A DNA stretch of 64,000 bases, from the NCBI GenBank assembly GCA_965217625.1, contig OZ244557.1:62001-126000 (forward strand), written 5' to 3'. Positions within the stretch are counted from its first letter, which is position 1. Every line of letters begins with the position of its first letter. The notes below the pieces were generated by a model that was given only the letters and a program-made list of their open reading frames with translations, had not been told where the DNA came from and did not search any database. Both the position numbers and the translations under genes were made by a program. Origin of the DNA: TK10-74A sp965217625. GTDB taxonomy: Bacteria; Chloroflexota; Dehalococcoidia; Bin125. This document shows positions 32,417 to 42,207 of this stretch, one piece after another.

Positions 32417-33160
32417 CTACGTCCGCGCGAGCGCCTCGGGCTGGAAGGCGCGGTTCTGGTCCTCGCCCACGATCTGCCCGTCCACCATGCGAATCACGCG
32501 ATGGCAGCGCCCCCCCACGCCGGCATCGTGCGTGACGATCACGAACGTCTGCGCCTTGGTCTCGTTCAACTCCTGGATCAGGTCCATGACCTCGCCCGCG
32601 TTGACGCTGTCCAGGTCGCCGGTCGGTTCGTCGCCCCAGACGATCGCCGGCTCGTTGACCAGCGCCCGCGCGATCGTCACCCGCTGCCGCTGCCCGCCCG
32701 ACAGCTGCGCCGGCCGGTGCCTCGCCCAGTCCGCCAGCCCCACGCGCGCCAGCGCCGCCTCGCCGCGCTCGCGCGCTGCGCTGGCCCCCACGCCGCTGAC
32801 CAGCAGCGGCAGCTCGACGTTCTCGATCGACGAGAGCACCGGCAGCAGGTTGTAGAACTGGAACACGAAGCCCATCCGCCGCGCCCGGTAGTCGGTCTTG
32901 GCGTTGTCCGGCATCTTCGCGATCTCTTGCCCCTCGATGCGGATCAGCCCCTGATCGATCGAGTCGAGCCCCGACAGCGTGTTGAGCAGCGTCGTCTTGC
33001 CGCAGCCCGAGGGGCCCATCACGGCCACCATCTCGCCCTTGCGGACGCTCAGGCTCACGCCGCGCAGCGCCTGCACCTCGTTGCCGTCGCTGCTGTAGGT
33101 CTTGTGGACGCCGGTCGCTTCGATGATCGGCGCGCCGGCCTCGATCGTGGGGGCTGCCAT
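32417..33160 (-). CDS. LolD/MacB-family ABC transporter ATPase
   Basis: The 247-residue ATP-binding subunit has Walker A MGPSGCGKTTLLNTLSGLDS, Q-loop in GFVFQFYNLLPVLSS, signature LSGGQRQRVTIARAL, Walker B IVWGDEPTGDLDS with D-loop, and the switch His in FVIVTHDAG. Its order of motifs and small size fit ATPases of FtsX-type exporters. It is 36 bases upstream of the FtsX permease in the same direction. The start ATG 33160 follows GAGGGGAG. Confidence 0.95.
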   Translation of the reverse strand: MAAPTIEAGAPIIEATGVHKTYSSDGNEVQALRGVSLSVRKGEMVAVMGPSGCGKTTLLNTLSGLDSIDQGLIRIEGQEIAKMPDNAKTDYRARRMGFVFQFYNLLPVLSSIENVELPLLVSGVGASAARERGEAALARVGLADWARHRPAQLSGGQRQRVTIARALVNEPAIVWGDEPTGDLDSVNAGEVMDLIQELNETKAQTFVIVTHDAGVGGRCHRVIRMVDGQIVGEDQNRAFQPEALART

Positions 33161-33266
33161 GCCCTGCTCCCCTCCGCCCGCCGCGGGACGCGCGGGCCGT
33201 GCCAGTTTCGCGGCCCGGCTCGCCTGGCGCTATCGCGGCCGTGGCAGCCGCGACGACGAATCGCGG

Positions 33267-33800
33267 TCAGCAGCCCAGCTCCTCCGGCGCGTCCCCCTCG
33301 AACGCCTCGATGAAGCCGCGCAGGGTGTCCTCCTCGAACTCGTCCATCAGCAGCAGCCGGCCCCACGAGGCGATCGCCACCGGCGTCCCGATCCGGGTCG
33401 ACGGCGTCAGGATCAGCCGCGCCCCCTCGCGCAGCAGTTGCGACGCCGCCAGCCGCATCGCGCCCACCGTCTCCGCGTCCACGACCAGCGGCTGGTAGTA
33501 CAGCACGACCGCGCCGTGCTCCATCGTGTGCACCATCGGCTCGAAGCGCTGCTCCTCCTCGTAGATGCCGCAGCGCAGCGGCACGGACCAGTGGGGCCCG
33601 CCATAGGGCGGCGTCGTGGCGTATGTGACCTCCGGGCCCGCTGGGACGTGCGCCTGGTCCGCGGTCGTGAACTCGTCGTCGAACTGCTGCAGCCGCGGGT
33701 CGTCGCCGATCGATGCCCCGCCGCAGGCCGCCAGGACCAGCGCCCCCACGAGCAGCCCCGCGGCCATGGCCGACAGCCCCCGCACCCCTGATCGCGTCAT
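33267..33800 (-). CDS. DUF3105 lipoprotein
   Basis: The 177-residue protein has a lipoprotein signal (SAMAAGLLVGALVLAAC), then the DUF3105 core: TTPPYGGPHWSVPLRCGIYE, HTMEHGAVVLYYQP and PVAIASWGRLLLMDEF. Conserved His, Glu and Cys residues hint at metal or thiol chemistry, but the family is uncharacterised. The start ATG 33800 is preceded by GGGAGGAG. A second DUF3105 gene lies immediately upstream. Confidence 0.88.
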   Translation of the reverse strand: MTRSGVRGLSAMAAGLLVGALVLAACGGASIGDDPRLQQFDDEFTTADQAHVPAGPEVTYATTPPYGGPHWSVPLRCGIYEEEQRFEPMVHTMEHGAVVLYYQPLVVDAETVGAMRLAASQLLREGARLILTPSTRIGTPVAIASWGRLLLMDEFEEDTLRGFIEAFEGDAPEELGC

Positions 33801-33821
33801 CCCCGCTCCTCCCGCCGCCCC

Positions 33822-34622
33822 CTACGACTCGTCGACCGACGGCGGCGCCGGCTCCAGCACGAAGCGCTGGTAGAGCCCCCCCGGATCCGGGTCGACGAAC
33901 ACGGTCAGGAGCTCCAGCGCGTCCTCGTCCAGCGTCTCGATCGACAGCGCGTGCCGCCAGGCCGTCGCCACGATCGGGCTCGGCAGCGAGGCGTCGAGCG
34001 CGACCAGCGTCAGCAGGTCCCAGCCGCTGTTGCTGCGCACCTGCACGAAGCCCCGCAGCGTCTCGGCGTCCGCCTGCGGCAGCCGCGCCGGGTCGTAGTA
34101 CACCACGACCCCGCCCTGCTCGAGGATCGGCAGCAGTTGCGCGAACGATGGGGCGGCCCCCGGCCCGTAGACGCCCGGCGCGACCCCCGCCTCGGCCTGC
34201 GGCCCCGACGTGGGCGGGAAGCTGTTGTAGGCCGCGAACGATTCCCCCTCGGCCAGATGCCGGCGCCCCTGGTCGGCGTACTCCACCACCCCCGCGATCT
34301 GGTCGGACGGCTCCACCAGCTGCCCCGCGATCGTCGTCCCGCCGACCGCCACCAGCAGCGCCGCCATCATGAAGAACATGAAGCGCGGCATGCCCAGGAT
34401 CGTGTTGGGCCGCGCCCCGTCCTTCTGCACCCGCGCCCCCCGGCGGCGATCGGTGCGCCCCCCGCCCCCGCCCGCAGACGCCGCCGGGGCGGCGTCCTCC
34501 GCGGCGGCGTCGCCCTCGCCGGGATCGACAGTCGTCGGCCCGTCCGGCCCGCCCTCTTCGATCACCACCGGCCGGTTGCGCCGTCGTCGCCGCCGCCGCG
34601 AGGTGGGTCGTCGTTCACTCAT
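33822..34622 (-). CDS. Membrane-anchored DUF3105 protein
   Basis: The 266-residue protein has an Arg-rich cytoplasmic head (TSRRRRRRRNRP), an acidic linker, and one membrane span (MPRFMFFMMAALLVAVGGTT). The outer DUF3105 domain contains AAYNSFPPTSGPQAEAGVAP, LEQGGVVVYYDP and SPIVATAWRHAL. It lacks the G-P-H-W and H-T-M-E-H forms seen in its neighbour, so it is a diverged paralogue. A TAGGAT six bases before the ATG suggests a leaderless mRNA for the pair. Confidence 0.8.
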   Translation of the reverse strand: MSERRPTSRRRRRRRNRPVVIEEGGPDGPTTVDPGEGDAAAEDAAPAASAGGGGGRTDRRRGARVQKDGARPNTILGMPRFMFFMMAALLVAVGGTTIAGQLVEPSDQIAGVVEYADQGRRHLAEGESFAAYNSFPPTSGPQAEAGVAPGVYGPGAAPSFAQLLPILEQGGVVVYYDPARLPQADAETLRGFVQVRSNSGWDLLTLVALDASLPSPIVATAWRHALSIETLDEDALELLTVFVDPDPGGLYQRFVLEPAPPSVDES

Positions 34623-34628
34623 GCGCCG

Positions 34629-34634
34629 ATCCTA
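34629..34634 (-). promoter_or_regulatory. -10 hexamer TAGGAT, leaderless promoter for the DUF3105 pair
   Basis: On the minus strand TAGGAT is followed by six bases and ATG 34622, and no ribosome site is present. Confidence 0.5.
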
Positions 34635-34803
34635 CGGACTCCGCCGCTTGCGCACGACCGCTGGGGCGCCACGCCCTCCGCCGCCGCCCGGCGCGGGCCG
34701 CGCGCGGCGCTATGACCAAACTCAATTATCCGTTTGCCATGATTGATTTACTCCATTGACATACCGACCCCCTGCCGTGCCAGTATTGACGTTCGGAGGA
34801 GCC

Positions 34804-37800
34804 ATGATGACCCGCACGCATAGCCGACGACTCCCGATCCTGCTCGCCGCCATCGCGGCGCTGGCGCTGCTCTTCTCGACGGTCGAGGCGCAGCAGGGCG
34901 CCGCCCCCGGCGCGCCCACGGGGCTGACCACCGCGCCGTCGCCCCACCAGGTGGCCCTGACCTGGGACGACCCCAACGACGCCAGCATCACCGGCTACGT
35001 GATCCTGCGGCGCGACAAGGCCGTCCACGCGCAGGGTGTCTTCGAGACCGTCGCGCCCGACACCGGCACGGCCCAGACCACCTACACCGACGCCGCGGTC
35101 GAGCCGGCGAAGCGCTACGTGTACCGCATCAAGGCGATCAACGCGCACGGCGTCAGCGAGATCTCCCGCTGGGCGCGGGGCTACACGCCCGCCGCGCCCG
35201 CCAAGGCGCCGGGGCAGGCGCCGCCCGCCCAGCCCACGGGCCTGACCACCGCGCCGTCGCACGACCAGGTCGTGCTGACCTGGGACGACCCCGGCGACGC
35301 CGCCATCACCGGCTACGTGATCCTGCGCCGCGACAAGGCCCTGCAGGCCCAGGGCGTGTTCCAGACCCTCTCGGCCGGCGCCGGCTCGGCCGCGGCGACC
35401 TACACCGACGACACGGCCGCGCCCGAGAAGCAGTACGTCTACCGCATCAAGGCGATCAGCGCCAACGGCGTGAGCGCCATCTCCAACTGGGCGCGGGGCT
35501 ACACCCCGGCCGCCCCGCAGGCGGCCCTCGTCGCCGGCGACGACCCCGACGGGCAGGACGACCCCGGCGGCGCGCCCGGCCAGGGCACGCCGCCCGGTCC
35601 CGGCGGGCGGGCGAACGTCTCGGAGGGCGGCACCGACCTGCCCACCGACATCTCCACCAGCGGTGAGGTGGACGTCGGCGGCTCGGTCACGGGCACCATC
35701 GGGACCGGCGGCGATGGGGACTGGTTCAAGGTCGAGCTGGAGGCGGGCAAGCGATACCAGATCGACCTGGAGGGCAAGGACACCGGGCGCGGCGACTTAG
35801 GGAGCCCGTTGATACAGTTGCTTTATGACGCGGACGGCGACTCGATCCCTGGCACGAGGGACCCTAACAGTGGCGTAGGCTTCAATTCCCGGCTGATCTA
35901 CACGCCGGACGCGACCGCCGCCTACTTCGTGTGGGTGGCGGCTGATGGCGGCCAGGAGCCGGGTACCGGCACCTACACGCTGTCGGTGATCCTGCTGGGC
36001 GCGAACGGCGCCTCGGAGGCCGACACGGACTTTTCCGGCACCAACATTAGCACTGTCGACGTCGGGGCCTCGGTCACGGGGACGATCAGCACCCCAAACG
36101 ATACGGACTGGTTCGATGTCGCTCTGGAGGTGGGCAAGATATACCAGTTCGACCTGGAAGGATCGCATAACGGCCGCGGCACCCTGGAGGATCCGTACCT
36201 CAAACTCTACCGATTCGCAACGCTCCTGGAGTTCAACGGCGACATCAACTCCACGAACAAAAACAGTCAGATAGTCTACACGCCGACCACGACCGGCACC
36301 CACTCCTTGGAAGCGACTACGATAGGTACCGCTACAGGCACCTACACGCTGTCGGTGCGTGACATCTCGCCGTGCACGCTGAACACCGGCGACATCTGGT
36401 GCGGCGTGGTGACGGTGGCAGAGATCAAGACCAGCCCCGGCGACGCGCTTGTCGGACACGGTTTTGCTGATGGAGCCGGCCTCAGCGCGGGCAGCCTTGC
36501 CGGCAACCCGGACGACACGATGTTCTTGGTCGGGGACAACGACTACACGATCCGTGCCGCTTATATCCAAGTCCCAACTGGGTCCACCGAGACGGGCACC
36601 CTGTACGTCTTGCTCAGCGCCGATCTCACCGACGATGACAAGGCGGGCCTGGTGCTCACGGACGACGACACCACCCTCACGTTCGCGTTCAGCGGCGCCA
36701 CGAAAGGCACCACCGGCCTCTACTCTTGGGGTCTGTCGGGCCTGACCTGGTCTGCGGGGGACACGGTTACGGTTCGTCTGGCGGGGCCGCCGACGTCCGA
36801 CGACTTTCCCGCCGACACCACCACCACCGGCCAGGTCGACGTCGGCGGCTCGGCCACGGGCAACATCGAGTCCGTCGGCGACGCGGACTGGTTCCTCGTC
36901 GAGCTGGAGGCGGGCACGCGATACCAGATCGACCTGGAGGGTGCGCCTACCGTCCGCGGCACAGGGTCGGACCCGACTATCGACGCAGTGCGTGATGCGG
37001 GGGGCAATACGATCACGGGCACGCAGAACGATGACAGCGGCGTGGGGAACAACGCCCGGACGATCTTCACGGCGACCGCGAGCGGCGCTCACTACGTAGT
37101 CGCCGCCGCGTACCAATCGACGGGCACCTACACGCTGTCGGTGATCGTGCTGGGCGCGAACGGCGTCTCGGAGGCCCACGCGGACTTTCCCAACAACAAC
37201 ACGACCTCCGGCCGGGTCGACGTCGGGGCCTCGGTTACGGGCAACACCGCCACTGTTTCCGGGGACGACTGGTTCCGGGTCGATCTGGAAGCCGGCAAGA
37301 CATACCAATTCGACCTGGAGGGGGCGCCCACTAACCGCGGCACCTTGCCAGACCCCTTGCTGAAGTTTTACGACGGGTCTGAAAACCAGATTAGTCGCAA
37401 CGACGACATCGACCCCGACAACAACCTCAACAGCCAGATAGTCCACCCGGCGACCGCGACCGGCACGTACTACCTGTCAGCAAACAGCACGAACCTCGAG
37501 ACGGGCACCTACACGCTGTCGGTGCGTGACATCACGCCGCCGTCCGACGATTCCGCCGACCCGCCAGCCGATTCCACCAACGTCTCGGAGCCCGACGGCG
37601 AAGACCTGCCCGAAGGCATCACCACCACCGGTAGAGTTGAGGTCGGCGGTTCGGTCACGGGCGAAATCGCCCCAACTCTCGACGTCGACTGGTTCGCGGT
37701 CGAGCTGAAGAAGGGCAAGCGATACCAGTTCGACGTGGAGGGGGCGGATACCGGCCGAGGCAACTTGGCGGATCCGCATCTTTGGGGGTTGCAGGATGCG

Positions 37801-38727
37801 GGAGGACAGGCGGTCTCCGGTGCGAGGAGTAACGACGGCGGTGTGGGGAAGAACGGCCGGGTCATCAACACGCCCGACGCGGAAGGCACCTACTACATAG
37901 CTGTGGCCGGCGCAGACAGCACGACGGGCACCTACACGCTGTCGGTGATCGTGCTGGGCGCGAACGGCGCCTCGGAGGCGGACACGGACTTTCCCAGAGA
38001 CACCACCACCACCGGCCGGGTTGAGGTCGGGGCCTCGGCCACGGGCAACATCGACCCTGGCGAGGATTTGGACGGGTTCCGTGTCGATCTGGAGGCGGGC
38101 AAGCGATACCGGTTCGACCTGGAGGGCGCGGACACCGGCCGCGGCTCCCAGGCGGACCCGATCCTGGCGCTCTACGGCGACTCCTTCAACGTCTCCCACT
38201 ACATTGATGAGGACGACGACGGCGGCGAGGGACTTAACAGCCGACTGACCTACACGGCGACCACGACCGGCATCTACCACCTGGAAGTAGCGGGCTTGGA
38301 CCCAGGCGCCTACACGCTGTCGGTGCGTGAAATTTTGCTGGCAGTTGCCGTTCCGCCCGGTGGTCTGGGTCCCTCGGAGATCCCGGGCGCGGTCCGCAAT
38401 GTGTCGGTGTCCTACTCGCCCGTCAGCGGCATTGGTGGGCAAATCGTGTGGTGGGACGCGCCGGACGAGACCGGAACCGGCGCGCAATGGATCACGGAGT
38501 TCCGCATCTACGGCTCAGCCAGCGAGGGCTGCGGCGGCTACCTGCTGGACGAATACGAGGTGGCGCACCCTGGATCCACCACGCCACCAGAGATCAACGG
38601 CGCCCCGACGGGTTTCAAATACTTCAAGATCGTCTATGTGGGACCCGTCAAATTCGGTGTGGCGGCGGTCAACGAACTCGGTGAGGGGCCATGCGTGGAA
38701 GGGCCCGAGCCGCCGGACTCTCCCTGA
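34804..38727 (+). CDS. Secreted multidomain protein: two FnIII and six PPC-like repeats, 1307 aa
   Basis: The start is ATG 34804 with GGAGGA upstream; the region just before is AT-rich and contains TTGACA at 34756. A signal peptide (RRLPILLAAIAALALLF) is followed by two fibronectin III domains (TGYVILRRDKA in both). Six pre-peptidase-C-terminal-like units follow, each with V-D/E-V-G, D-W-F in five of six, and G-K-x-Y-Q-F/I-D-L-E-G; the sixth has D-G-F. They sit near 35632, 36019, 36799, 37180, 37600 and 37987. Between units 2 and 3 is a separate beta domain (GDIWCGVVTVAEIKTSPGDA onward), and the C-terminus holds a third FnIII-like domain. It is likely a surface or matrix protein. Confidence 0.88.
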   Translation: MMTRTHSRRLPILLAAIAALALLFSTVEAQQGAAPGAPTGLTTAPSPHQVALTWDDPNDASITGYVILRRDKAVHAQGVFETVAPDTGTAQTTYTDAAVEPAKRYVYRIKAINAHGVSEISRWARGYTPAAPAKAPGQAPPAQPTGLTTAPSHDQVVLTWDDPGDAAITGYVILRRDKALQAQGVFQTLSAGAGSAAATYTDDTAAPEKQYVYRIKAISANGVSAISNWARGYTPAAPQAALVAGDDPDGQDDPGGAPGQGTPPGPGGRANVSEGGTDLPTDISTSGEVDVGGSVTGTIGTGGDGDWFKVELEAGKRYQIDLEGKDTGRGDLGSPLIQLLYDADGDSIPGTRDPNSGVGFNSRLIYTPDATAAYFVWVAADGGQEPGTGTYTLSVILLGANGASEADTDFSGTNISTVDVGASVTGTISTPNDTDWFDVALEVGKIYQFDLEGSHNGRGTLEDPYLKLYRFATLLEFNGDINSTNKNSQIVYTPTTTGTHSLEATTIGTATGTYTLSVRDISPCTLNTGDIWCGVVTVAEIKTSPGDALVGHGFADGAGLSAGSLAGNPDDTMFLVGDNDYTIRAAYIQVPTGSTETGTLYVLLSADLTDDDKAGLVLTDDDTTLTFAFSGATKGTTGLYSWGLSGLTWSAGDTVTVRLAGPPTSDDFPADTTTTGQVDVGGSATGNIESVGDADWFLVELEAGTRYQIDLEGAPTVRGTGSDPTIDAVRDAGGNTITGTQNDDSGVGNNARTIFTATASGAHYVVAAAYQSTGTYTLSVIVLGANGVSEAHADFPNNNTTSGRVDVGASVTGNTATVSGDDWFRVDLEAGKTYQFDLEGAPTNRGTLPDPLLKFYDGSENQISRNDDIDPDNNLNSQIVHPATATGTYYLSANSTNLETGTYTLSVRDITPPSDDSADPPADSTNVSEPDGEDLPEGITTTGRVEVGGSVTGEIAPTLDVDWFAVELKKGKRYQFDVEGADTGRGNLADPHLWGLQDAGGQAVSGARSNDGGVGKNGRVINTPDAEGTYYIAVAGADSTTGTYTLSVIVLGANGASEADTDFPRDTTTTGRVEVGASATGNIDPGEDLDGFRVDLEAGKRYRFDLEGADTGRGSQADPILALYGDSFNVSHYIDEDDDGGEGLNSRLTYTATTTGIYHLEVAGLDPGAYTLSVREILLAVAVPPGGLGPSEIPGAVRNVSVSYSPVSGIGGQIVWWDAPDETGTGAQWITEFRIYGSASEGCGGYLLDEYEVAHPGSTTPPEINGAPTGFKYFKIVYVGPVKFGVAAVNELGEGPCVEGPEPPDSP

Positions 38728-38799
38728 TGGCATGTGGCGCCGATACCGGCCGCGCATCGCCTATTCGGCTCGCCGCGCGGCTCCGCTTGCGCACGACTG

Positions 38800-39609
38800 C
38801 TACAGGACGACGATGTCCTCGCCGCCGTCGACGTTGATCGTGTTGCCCGTCAGCCAGTGCGACTCGTCGATGCTCAGCCGCACCAGCGCGGCGGCGACAT
38901 CCTCGGGACTCGTCACGCGGCCGCTGGGATTGTGCTCCTGGGCGAAGTGCAACAGCGCCCCCGCCGACGGGATCTTGTCGAGCGCCGGCGTCGGCGTCAC
39001 GCCCGCCTTGATCGCGTTCACCGCGACGCCGTGCGGCGCGAGTTCCGCCGCCAGCTGCCGGATGTGCGACCCCAGCACGGCCTTCGCGCCGCTCACCGCC
39101 CCGTAGTAGGGGATCACCCGCGCGTCCCCGGCCGACGTCATGCCGTAGATCTTCGCGCCCCGCGGCAGCATCCCGCGCACGGCCAGGTCCTGCGTCCAAT
39201 ACACCAGCGAGTTCGCCATGACGTCCAGCGTCATCTCCATCTGCCGCTGGCTGATCGCCTTCTTCGGCGCCTCCAGATCGATGAAGTGCCCCAGCGTGCC
39301 GAAGGCCAGCGAGTGCATCAGCACGCGCACGCCGCCCGCCCCGGCGAGGGCCTGCAGGTCGTCCAGCGTCTCGCGGCGGCGGCCGGCGTCGGCGGCGTTG
39401 ACGTTGTAGAACGCCGCCTGTCGGCCGCGGCCCTCGATCTCCGCCACAATCGCGTCGATCGACGCCTGCGCCGAGCGGCGGTCGAGGTGTACGCCGGCGA
39501 TGTTCATGCCCGCCGCCGCCAGCCCGCGCGCCGACGCCGCCCCGAATCCGCTCGACGCCCCCAGGATCAGCGCCCAGCGCCCCTCCAGTGCGGGCTCCAC
39601 GATCGCCAT
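38800..39609 (-). CDS. Short-chain dehydrogenase, enoyl-ACP reductase (FabI)-like
   Basis: The start is ATG 39609, with AGGAGG nine bases upstream. The 269-residue NAD(P)-dependent protein has WALILGASSGFGAASARGLA at the cofactor site. VLMHSLAFGTLGHF resembles the FabI H-S-I-A-F segment. The active-site pattern IPYYGAVSGAKAVLGSHIRQ has the Y-x6-K spacing of enoyl-ACP reductases rather than the usual Y-x3-K. It ends NTINVDGGEDIVVL. It probably reduces an enoyl thioester in fatty acid synthesis; a role on another substrate is possible. Confidence 0.8.
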   Translation of the reverse strand: MAIVEPALEGRWALILGASSGFGAASARGLAAAGMNIAGVHLDRRSAQASIDAIVAEIEGRGRQAAFYNVNAADAGRRRETLDDLQALAGAGGVRVLMHSLAFGTLGHFIDLEAPKKAISQRQMEMTLDVMANSLVYWTQDLAVRGMLPRGAKIYGMTSAGDARVIPYYGAVSGAKAVLGSHIRQLAAELAPHGVAVNAIKAGVTPTPALDKIPSAGALLHFAQEHNPSGRVTSPEDVAAALVRLSIDESHWLTGNTINVDGGEDIVVL

Positions 39610-39647
39610 GCTCTTCCCTCCTCGTGCCTGCCTCCGGGGCGCCCGCC

Positions 39648-40979
39648 TCAGGCGGTGAAGCGCCGCACGACCTCGAACAGGATCTGCACGCCCGTGCGCA
39701 GGCCGTCCAGCGGGACGCGCTCGTTGTGACCGTGAATCCCCGCCGCCAGCGAGGCGTCCATCAGCGTCGGCACGAAGCCGTAGGCCTTCACGCCGTGCCG
39801 CCGCAGGACGCGCGAATCGGTGAAGCCCAGCGTGGGCAGCGGCGCGACGATCGCGCCCTCCACCTGCTCGCCGACGACCTCGCGGATCACGTCCACCAGC
39901 GCGGTGTCGAAGTCGCTCGCGCCCGACTCCGATCGCAGTTCGGTGCTGATCTCGATGCCGTCGTCGTCGATCCGCTCGCGCATCGCCGCCAGGAAGGCAT
40001 CGTGCGACTGCCCCGGCATCAGCCGGCAGTCCAGCGTCGCCCGCGCGTCGGCCGGGATCACGTTGTGCTTGAAGCCGCCGCCCAGCCCCGTCGACGAGAT
40101 CGTGTCGTGCAGCAGCGCGTCGAACGAGGTGTAGCGCGTGCGCAGCTCGTCGAGGCCCGGCGGTTGCTCGCCCCAGGCGTGCGCGCCGCGCAGGTCGTCC
40201 ATCGCCCGCCGCACCATCGGGTCGATCACCGTCGCGCGGTCCCACTGCTGGATCGCCGCCAGCGCGCGCACCAGCCGGTCGACCGCGTTGTCGGCGTGCG
40301 GCACCGAGCCGTGCCCCGGCCGCCCGCGCGCGTGCAGCGTGACCCACAGCGGCCCCTTCTCCGACGCCGCGCAGGCGAACACCGGCCGCTGCGCCCCCAG
40401 CATGTTGAGGCCCGCCATGCCGCCCTCGTTGAGCGCGTACTCGGGCTCGCGCAGCCACTCCGGCCGGTGCCGGTTGAGCCACTCCATGCCCTGCGAGCTG
40501 CCCGTCTCCTCGTCCGCCACGCAGAGGAAGACCAGGTCACGTTGCGGCACGATGCCCAGCCGCTTGAAGAGCAGCATGACGGCCAGCTCCAGGACGCCCA
40601 TGCCCTTCATGTCCAGCGCCCCGCGACCCCAGATGCAGCCGTCCTGCTCGACCCCGGCGAACGGGTCGACATCCCAGAACTCGCGCTGCGCGGGCACGAC
40701 GTCGCTGTGGCTGAGCAGCATCAGGGGCGCGGCGTCGCCGCTGCCGCGCAGCACCGTCCGCAGCGATACCCGCCCCGGCGCCGCCTCGATGTACTCGACG
40801 GCGAAGCCCTCGCGCTCGAGGATCGCGCCCAGGAAGCGCGCCGCCGCCTCCTCGCCGCCGGGCGGGTTGCTCGTGTCGATGCGCAAGTATTCGCGCAGCG
40901 TCGCGACGACCTCCGCCTGCACGTCTTCCCAGTCCGGCATGGGCCAGTCGGGCGTGCCGACCATCGAACGGTCAGGCAT
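39648..40979 (-). CDS. M20 family metallopeptidase
   Basis: The 443-residue protein is a di-zinc M20 hydrolase (ArgE/DapE/CPG2 group). LLSHSDVVPAQREFWDVDPF holds the first His and catalytic Asp, and CIWGRGALDMKGMG the bridging Asp. VADEETGSSQGMEWL holds the catalytic Glu pair, and HGHNERVPLDG near the C-terminus the last His. A dimerisation domain with LHARGRPGHGSVPHADNAVD lies in the middle. The start ATG 40979 overlaps the upstream gene by eight bases. It cleaves N-acyl amino acids or small peptides; the substrate is unknown. Confidence 0.92.
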   Translation of the reverse strand: MPDRSMVGTPDWPMPDWEDVQAEVVATLREYLRIDTSNPPGGEEAAARFLGAILEREGFAVEYIEAAPGRVSLRTVLRGSGDAAPLMLLSHSDVVPAQREFWDVDPFAGVEQDGCIWGRGALDMKGMGVLELAVMLLFKRLGIVPQRDLVFLCVADEETGSSQGMEWLNRHRPEWLREPEYALNEGGMAGLNMLGAQRPVFACAASEKGPLWVTLHARGRPGHGSVPHADNAVDRLVRALAAIQQWDRATVIDPMVRRAMDDLRGAHAWGEQPPGLDELRTRYTSFDALLHDTISSTGLGGGFKHNVIPADARATLDCRLMPGQSHDAFLAAMRERIDDDGIEISTELRSESGASDFDTALVDVIREVVGEQVEGAIVAPLPTLGFTDSRVLRRHGVKAYGFVPTLMDASLAAGIHGHNERVPLDGLRTGVQILFEVVRRFTA

Positions 40980-42144
40980 CGCGCGCCGCCTCGACCGCGG
41001 CGGCCGTGGCTGCATCCTCGGCCTGCTTGCGATCGCGCGTCGCCCGCATCTCCTCCTTCGTGATCTGCCCCGTCGCGACGGCGAAATACGGCGACTGCCG
41101 ATCCAGCCCCCGGTCGATGCCCGCCGCCGCCAGCCGCCGCACATAGGCGCGCGCCTGCGCCCGGCGCAGATCGGCCAGCCGTTCGGCGCCCGTTGCCATC
41201 GCCTCCACGTCCCCGCCCAGCACGATCGCCAGCGCCTCGTTGTTCACGCGGTCCTTCAGATCGTGCGTCAGCGCGACCTCCGCCGCCAGCAGGTAGGCGT
41301 GCATCTCGTCGATCCGCGATGGGTCCGCCGTCAGGGCGTCGCGCACCCGCGCCTGCCCGAAGGCCAGCGCCCGCGCCCGGTCCTGCCGCGCCAGCGTGTA
41401 GAGCCGCGCCTCGGCGGGGCTCGGCGCGTCGGCCGCCAGCCGCCCCAGCAGCACCTCCGTGAAGCTGTCCGCCACCAGCTGATTGATCAGGATCATCTCC
41501 GTGAAGTTGCGCGCCTCGATGATCTCCCGGTTCAGCCCGGCCGTGCCCTGCATCCCCACGCCGCCGCCGTGCAGCATCGCCCGCTTGCGGAACGCCTCCG
41601 TCTGCCGTCCCAGCGCGAACACGACCGTCGCCAGGAACAACTTCACCTCGTAGTACCCGTACGACAGCCGCTTCAGCCACGCGCCGTAGGTCACCGACTG
41701 CACCCACGACTGCTCCGCCATGATCGTCAGCACTTGCGCCCGCGCGCGGTCGAGCTCCGCCGGCCCCGCCGGGATCGACGCCCAGTCGATGTCCGTCGCC
41801 GCCTTCCAGCGCCGCTGGATCGCCTCCTCGTAGAGGGCGGCCGCGTTGTCCGTCCACATCTCGCTCTTCTGCGACACCTGGTAGCCCATGCGCGGCGCGT
41901 CCGGCCGCGACGCCGCTCCCCGCGGGCGCATCGTGTCGTCGGGCCAGACCGCCGGCAACTCCCCGTACGACCCCAGCAGCAGGTCGCCCACCCGGTAGCC
42001 GGCCGGGCCGGGCTGCGCCCGCATCCCCCACTCGGTGTCGACGCCCATCCAGTCCAGCGTCATCGGGGGGCGCGGCTTCTCGTCCGGCGTCTGCTTCGCC
42101 GGCGCTGCCGGCGCTCCTGGCGGCTCCTCAGTCCGATCGGCCAT
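40972..42144 (-). CDS. All-helical hypothetical protein, possibly ferritin-like
   Basis: The start is ATG 42144, after GGGAG. The 390-residue protein has an unstructured Pro-rich N-terminus, then long amphipathic helices: QVLTIMAEQSWVQSVTYGAW, YGYYEVKLFLATVVFALGRQ, REIIEARNFTEMILINQLVA and DEMHAYLLAAEVALTHDLKD. Glu and His residues repeated along these helices are compatible with a ferritin-like four-helix di-metal site, but I cannot identify a defined ligand set. It is translationally coupled to the M20 peptidase downstream. No function is assigned. Confidence 0.7.
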   Translation of the reverse strand: MADRTEEPPGAPAAPAKQTPDEKPRPPMTLDWMGVDTEWGMRAQPGPAGYRVGDLLLGSYGELPAVWPDDTMRPRGAASRPDAPRMGYQVSQKSEMWTDNAAALYEEAIQRRWKAATDIDWASIPAGPAELDRARAQVLTIMAEQSWVQSVTYGAWLKRLSYGYYEVKLFLATVVFALGRQTEAFRKRAMLHGGGVGMQGTAGLNREIIEARNFTEMILINQLVADSFTEVLLGRLAADAPSPAEARLYTLARQDRARALAFGQARVRDALTADPSRIDEMHAYLLAAEVALTHDLKDRVNNEALAIVLGGDVEAMATGAERLADLRRAQARAYVRRLAAAGIDRGLDRQSPYFAVATGQITKEEMRATRDRKQAEDAATAAAVEAARDA

Positions 42145-42207
42145 TGCGCTCTCCCTCGAATCCCATCGCCGCGCCGTGTCCGCGCAGCCTAGCAAGCCCG
42201 GCCCGCG

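Noticed and set aside
34756..34803. TTG start at 34756 for the 1307-residue secreted protein
   Set aside because: ATG 34804 has GGAGGA just upstream and is followed directly by the signal peptide.
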